Origin: Seminavis robusta
Lineage: Eukaryota; Bacillariophyta; Bacillariophyceae; Naviculales; Naviculaceae
NCBI GenBank assembly: GCA_903772945.1
Contig: CAICTM010000858.1
Coordinates: 1 to 45,288, forward strand
Direction of reading: 5' to 3'
Length of the DNA: 45,288 nucleotides
Made by a program: the position numbers and the translations under genes. Positions 41,234-45,288 of this stretch are shown here, one piece after another. How positions within the stretch are numbered: the stretch's first letter is position 1; each line of letters begins with the position of its first letter. The notes beneath the pieces were generated by a model. That model was not told where the DNA came from, made no database searches, and was given only the letters and a program-made list of their open reading frames with translations.

Positions 41234-42598
41234 ATGAACTCATTCACCGCCAAAGCAATCTCTCTTTCAGTTGATGATCGGACGCGTCACTGGCTGTACT
41301 TTACTGCTGTGCCACGCTCGAATGCCGAACGAGCTGCTTCGATCCATCCAGAAGATGTTGGTGGATCGATTGTCTCAACGGATCAGACCATCCACAATGG
41401 CCGAGGCAACGACAGTCTCCGGTTGGACGATGCCAGTTTCGAGTTGGTGCAGTGTCCCACAAACCTGCCTACAGAAGATTTTTACAAAATCCAATCTGGA
41501 GATGTCAATATCATGCAGCGCTACTACGACGAAGTAGAGGAGTTTGTAGCGCAGAAACTTGGATGCGACAAGGTGATTTGTGTCCACAGTCAAGTGCGCA
41601 GTGCCGCCAAGGCGGGAACAAATGGCGTTCAAGGTTATGCCGGTGGAGGTCCTCATACGGATTCTTCCGCCATTAGCGGTGACATGTTTGCACTCGATGT
41701 GCTGAAGAACCATGGCCAAGAGGGGACCAGAGATCAGTACCAACGATACTGCTATCTCAACTTGTGGCGGAATATTGGCGATCGTCCCATAGAAAACAAT
41801 CACTTGGCGTGTCTGGATGAACGAACAGTTGTCAAGCCGGACGATTACGTTATCAAGGATCTGTTTGGAGATGGATATGAGGTGGTTCAATACGGTCTCA
41901 ATGCCCGACATGCCGAACACCACAAGTGGTACTACTTTCCCAAAATGACCAAAAATGAAGGCATACTTTTCAAGCAAATGGACAGTGACTGGACCAAGTC
42001 GGGAAGAACCTGCTTTCATATGAGTGTGTCAGATCCCGACGCTCCAACCGATGGTCCTGACAGAGAGTCCATTGAAGTTCGCATGCTTTGCTTGTGGAAA
42101 AATGCTGCTGTGAATAGCATGCCCACGGAAGAAAACATTCACCGTGATTTGATCAAGAGCCCCAAAGACTATGCGATTCAACTCAAGGGATCGGCCTTGA
42201 CATCGGCAAGTTTCCTTCAGCTCGTATTGGCAATCCTGGCCAAACTGCCGCTCGTGGGAAGTATCTTTGGTCATTTCATTGGTTTGGCCACAGCAACCGC
42301 CGAGTACACAGGAAACCCCCCAGACTATTCGGACCGATTCATCACTGCATTCGAAGCCTTTGACTCATGGCCCCAATTTGGCAAGTCTTGGGTCAAGACC
42401 ACCATGAAGCAAAGCAAAACTGTTCAGGCGGGAATTGAGACAATCACCCAGGCGGTTGTCGACGATGCCATGGGATATCAAAAGACGAAAAACTTGCCGA
42501 GCAAGGCCAAGGCAGAGATTGCAGAGTTTCTGCTTGGCAACGACAAATACATGCAACTCTGCCAAAAGCACATTGCGCCGTTGGCATCTTCTGATTAG
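41234..42598 (+). CDS. CmcJ/AsaB-like Fe(II)-dependent oxygenase with C-terminal extension
   Basis: A 454-residue single-exon protein from ATG at 41234. Residues 15-290 follow the CmcJ/AsaB family pattern: LYFTAVPRSNAERAAS; GGPHTDSSA with the HxD iron motif (H141, D143); RYCYLNLWRNI; HLACLDERTVVKPDDYV; HHKWYYFPKM; NEGILFKQMDSD; FHMSVSDPDAP, giving the third ligand candidate H262; and RESIEVRMLCLW, with R277/R283 placed for 2-oxoglutarate binding. Family members include fungal secondary-metabolism hydroxylases/desaturases (for example AsaB) and bacterial CmcJ of cephamycin biosynthesis. The reaction here is unknown. Residues 300-454 are extra and include a hydrophobic stretch (about 321-357, SFLQLVLAILAKLPLVG) that might be a membrane hairpin. 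The ATG context is CCAACATG. Confidence 0.82.
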   Translation: MNSFTAKAISLSVDDRTRHWLYFTAVPRSNAERAASIHPEDVGGSIVSTDQTIHNGRGNDSLRLDDASFELVQCPTNLPTEDFYKIQSGDVNIMQRYYDEVEEFVAQKLGCDKVICVHSQVRSAAKAGTNGVQGYAGGGPHTDSSAISGDMFALDVLKNHGQEGTRDQYQRYCYLNLWRNIGDRPIENNHLACLDERTVVKPDDYVIKDLFGDGYEVVQYGLNARHAEHHKWYYFPKMTKNEGILFKQMDSDWTKSGRTCFHMSVSDPDAPTDGPDRESIEVRMLCLWKNAAVNSMPTEENIHRDLIKSPKDYAIQLKGSALTSASFLQLVLAILAKLPLVGSIFGHFIGLATATAEYTGNPPDYSDRFITAFEAFDSWPQFGKSWVKTTMKQSKTVQAGIETITQAVVDDAMGYQKTKNLPSKAKAEIAEFLLGNDKYMQLCQKHIAPLASSD

Positions 42599-42754
42599 TC
42601 AGTTGAACTACGTACCTTTTCATACAGCGATTAGATTAAGTACGTATCATAGTTGTCTTACACAGTCAGTTTTCAAGTTCTAGAGGCATAGATACGCCGA
42701 CAGATTTAATCCTTCTGCCGTGTGTGAGGTTTCTACCTGTAGCCACGGTTCTAG

Positions 42755-44035
42755 CTAGAGCCACCAACCTTTAGCCCTCTTCTTCCTCCAGCATCTGGCC
42801 AGTCCCCAAAAGACCAGGACAAACATCCAAGGAGCCAGCAAAGCACCAAACAGATATTCCAACAGAACCATCAGAGACAGCATCGCAGCAACAGGAAGAC
42901 CCGCCATCCACTGGACTGGCAAAGTCTGTGCAATGCCCCATTCCGCAAGGCTTTTGCCAACCAAGAGCCACGACAAGACACCGGGATGAAGACACCCGTA
43001 GGCGATCTCTCGTTGCTCGCTGATGGGCAAAGATTCAAAGAGAAACCCAGACAGGTGTACCGTACTGGTGCCATCCAGGCATGCACGAGCATGTGCTCTG
43101 ACAACCACGATCTTAACCAGGAATGTTGTACCACAGGAGGCTTAGCTCTGGATGGACACATAAGTCGACGCCACGATCCCATTCGCAACAATATTGCCTG
43201 AAGGAGTGAGCGGCATGTACAGTCCAGTCTTCTTTGTTGCTTTGACTGCGGTGACAGTCTCTGCACCTGTCATGGACCAGAGCAAATCTCCTTTTCGCAC
43301 TTGGTCGGCCCTTACGGGCTCCGATTCACCAAGGATATGAACCAAATGATTGGCTGTCAATTGGAGAGGTGCGAAACCTGCTGTGTGAAGCTCTACAAAC
43401 TCCGCCTCCCAGCTCTTGTGATAGTGACCAAAGCTGTAGACTGGTTCATAGAGTTGCTTGAAAGGATCGACCAAAACGTTTTCTCCCACCACCAAGTCGC
43501 TCATTGCCACCGTCTTCCCAGCCTTGGTCTGGACCGTATCAGAGACCGAAAAGCAACCACCACCCGGCGGTCCATCATTGTCGTCATCGCCATCACTGCT
43601 GCCACTGTCGCAGGTGCAAGAAATCATAAAATTGGAATATCCTCCCGTGATACTGAGGGTGTATCTTACATACGTCACGTTACCATTGGGGTTCGTTCCA
43701 GTAACCACGGCATTGCAAGAGCCTTCACTTTTCACATTGGCATTGGTGGAAGATGGCGAGCCGCTGGAGCCAAAGACAAGGTAGAAGTTGGTGGTTCCAC
43801 CACCACTATCACAGGTCAAAGTGCAACTGTATGATGCCTGATCCGGAATATTCAAGCCTCCCTGACTCAGCTGCTGAAACAAGGTTCCTCCCGAAAGGGG
43901 GCCGACGCTGAATCCGTCGCAGCTTCCCAAGCGGTGTGTTTCCAACGAATCATCATGCAGGCACGTAGCAGCCGCCCGAGAGCCAAACGCAGGCAACAAG
44001 AGGCACAAAGTTGAAGAAACAAGAGGGTTCTTCAT
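42755..44035 (-). CDS. Secreted protein with hedgehog-type Hint domain and C-terminal membrane anchor, two exons
   Basis: Exon 1 44035-43158 and exon 2 43097-42755 join over a 60-base intron (GTGTCC donor, GTCAG acceptor; keeps frame), giving 406 residues. Residues 1-23 (MKNPLVSSTLCLLLPAFGS) are a signal peptide. Residues 24-155 form a Cys-containing domain I do not recognise, rich in Gly/Ser/Thr, ending in an acidic linker (SSDGDDDNDGPPGGG). At C161 starts a Hint-like domain: GCFSVSDTVQTKAGK, MSDLVVGENVLVD, LQLTANHLVHI with the TxxH motif (T227, H230), VRKGDLLWS and IVANGIVASTY. These are the blocks of hedgehog C-terminal autoprocessing and inteins, predicting self-cleavage between G160 and C161. 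Exon 2 adds two hydrophobic segments (about 359-394) and a basic end. If autoprocessing occurs, the N-terminal part is released and may gain an adduct; target sterol or other nucleophile is unknown. The splice junction is inferred. Confidence 0.78.
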
Positions 44036-44219
44036 GGTGGTCTTCTTTGTATGATTGCAATGCTACAGATTTATCAAATGCAGCAAAAAGTGACAATACT
44101 AAATAATTTACTGGGATTGACAGAGTCAACCCATCACGCCACAGTTCTGCTGCCTCGTGCATGGGGGTTGATGAGAAGATGAGAACTGAAGCAAGTCTCA
44201 GCCGATTCGGTCGAATCGA
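44036..44219. other. Upstream region of the Hint gene
   Basis: 184 bases between the Hint gene start and the first retroelement piece; no motif recognised. Confidence 0.4.
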
Positions 44220-44567
44220 ATGATCCACGCCGCTCCCCGCCCAGCATCAACTCCTTCCTCCAATGCTGCCGCTGCCCAACTTGCCGCCGATGAAGACAAC
44301 TACCATACAGCCTATGCCCGTGTAGTGTCTGCCCTCCCAGTTGCCTCCATCACCCCAGAAGTCCGAGTGCTCTGTGAGAAACTCTACCCAGAACCCACTT
44401 CCTATGTTGCCAAACACCCCAAATCCACTCGACAGTCTGGTCGACCACCTCAAATTCCGATGGACCTCCCCACCCTTACCTCTTCCCTTCGACACCTCAA
44501 GCGAGGCACAGCTGCTGGCCCTTTCGCTGACCTCCCAGAAACCGTCAAAGAAAAGAGAGAGATGTAG
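44220..44567 (+). mobile_element. Retroelement fragment, segment upstream of the RT domain, plus strand
   Basis: A plus-strand frame of 115 codons from ATG at 44220 (MIHAAPRPASTPSS) reads as the part of a retroelement polyprotein just before its reverse transcriptase: ALPVASITPEVRVLCEKLYP, then PMDLPTLTSSLRHLKRGTAAGP, which resembles the 'L+.L..GTA.GP' motif preceding RT motif 1. It stops at TAG 44565-44567. The downstream RT sequence is not on this strand but continues in inverse orientation (see the next feature). Confidence 0.65.
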
Positions 44568-45288
44568 GAGGGACAGTGGCGTGGGAGCCGCTGCCATCAT
44601 CGCCGGTGTCGCCTTGGGCAATTCTGAGGGCAGCCTTCTGTTGAAGGAGGGCAAGAAGCTTGGACAGGAGGAGGCAAAGGCAGAAGACGGAGGCAGTGGC
44701 AGCCAGGGGGCAGCCTTGGGCATGGCCTTCTTTTTGGGTGAGGTAGCAGAGGGTTCCAGTGTCATCATAGTAGTAGCAGCGATTGGGGTTGCCATAGCAC
44801 AGGTCGTAGAAGGGTATAAGGCAGGAGAAGTCATCAGATTCAAACAGGAAGTCTCGCACAGCGGCCCGGGAGCATTCATTGAACATGTTGCGGATATCCA
44901 GTAGGAGCAGGACCCGGGAAGCTTGGAGAGGGTTGGGGGAGGAAGTGACATAGCGATGAAGTTGGGCTCTGGCACTGTCGACCATGAATTGGAGGCCACC
45001 TTTGACAGAGATGGCAACTGGCCATAGGGGAGGAGGAAGGAGGCCAGCTGGGTCTGCAGGATTTGCATGGCATATTTACCGCTGACGCGTCGGAGGGCAC
45101 TTCCCATCCCGATGGGTCGAAGTTTGGTGGGGTCATCTGGGTCTTTGTGAAGCGCCATAAAATAATTAGCGGAGAAGCATACGGCAAGCTTGGGAGGGAT
45201 CTTGTTGTCGAGGATGAGCTGAAGGACTTGGCTGAGGGCAGGGAGGTATGGCTGATGGGAGGTGCTTTGGGTTGGTAGAGGCCGAATC
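44545..45288 (-). mobile_element. Reverse transcriptase fragment on the minus strand, frameshifted, runs off the window
   Basis: Reading from the right end, the minus strand encodes ALSQVLQLILDNKIPP, MALHKDPDDPTKLRPIGMGS (start 45158), a block ending LLPYGQL, then, after a frameshift near 45015, MVDSARAQLHRYV, LLLLDIRNMFNECSR (RT motif with catalytic D-x-x-x-F), YDLCYGNPNRCYYYDD, and EGHAQGCPLAAT. These are reverse-transcriptase motifs of the non-LTR kind in correct order. The sequence ends near 44545-44560. A single-base deletion relative to the ancestor explains the frame change. The YxDD catalytic box is not clearly visible before the break. Confidence 0.75.

Overview
The window looks like nuclear DNA of a diatom, most likely a pennate one. 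Reasons: small spliced genes with GT-AG introns of only about 60 to 100 bases, compact head-to-head and tail-to-tail gene pairs, one candidate plastid-targeting leader, and protein types I associate with diatom genomes (serine/lysine-tailed 'RGLE' proteins, coiled-coil plus redoxin-fold proteins, membrane proteins carrying amino-acid-binding modules). The species is not determinable from sequence reading alone.

Region 1 (1 to about 9.6 kb) is transposon-rich. A heavily frameshifted transposase relic (about 1-2980, +) is followed by a second multi-frame relic (about 4040-5802, +). A much younger transposase-like gene (9561-6547, -) comes next; it is open for about 1000 codons apart from a single in-frame TGA. 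Perfect palindromes flank it on both sides.

Region 2 (10.3-19 kb) holds host genes: a lysine/glutamate-rich coiled-coil protein (-) sharing a divergent promoter with an ankyrin-type protein (+); a possible small ORF; a secreted, GPI-type, cysteine-repeat protein with one intron; a type II membrane glycosyltransferase of the GT92/DUF23 kind (-); and, divergent from it, a coiled-coil protein ending in a redoxin-like fold (+).

Region 3 (19.5-31.5 kb): a three-exon membrane protein with two AapJ-like amino-acid-binding modules, the second missing an internal block; a divergently transcribed rhodanese; a five-helix membrane protein with an EGF-bearing tail; a large P-loop GTPase; and an Rgp1-like arrestin-fold protein (predicted Rab6/Ypt6 GEF subunit).

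Region 4 (31.5-44 kb): a 2.3-kb spacer with a degenerate tandem array; two related serine/lysine-tailed proteins on either side of a Golgi-type carbohydrate sulfotransferase; a possible plastid protein sharing a 271-bp divergent promoter with a CmcJ/AsaB-like Fe(II)-dependent oxygenase; and a secreted protein carrying a hedgehog-type Hint autoprocessing domain followed by a membrane anchor.

Region 5 (44.2 kb to the end) has two pieces of one reverse-transcriptase element placed head to head in opposite orientation.

The genes do not form an operon or obvious pathway. Several act in the secretory pathway and cell surface (GT92, sulfotransferase, Rgp1, EGF protein, GPI-type repeat protein, Hint protein, binding-module protein). 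Start codons were re-checked against the bases: several of the longest open frames begin at GTG or TTG, and I have moved those to the first credible ATG. All functions come from reading motifs, with no database search.
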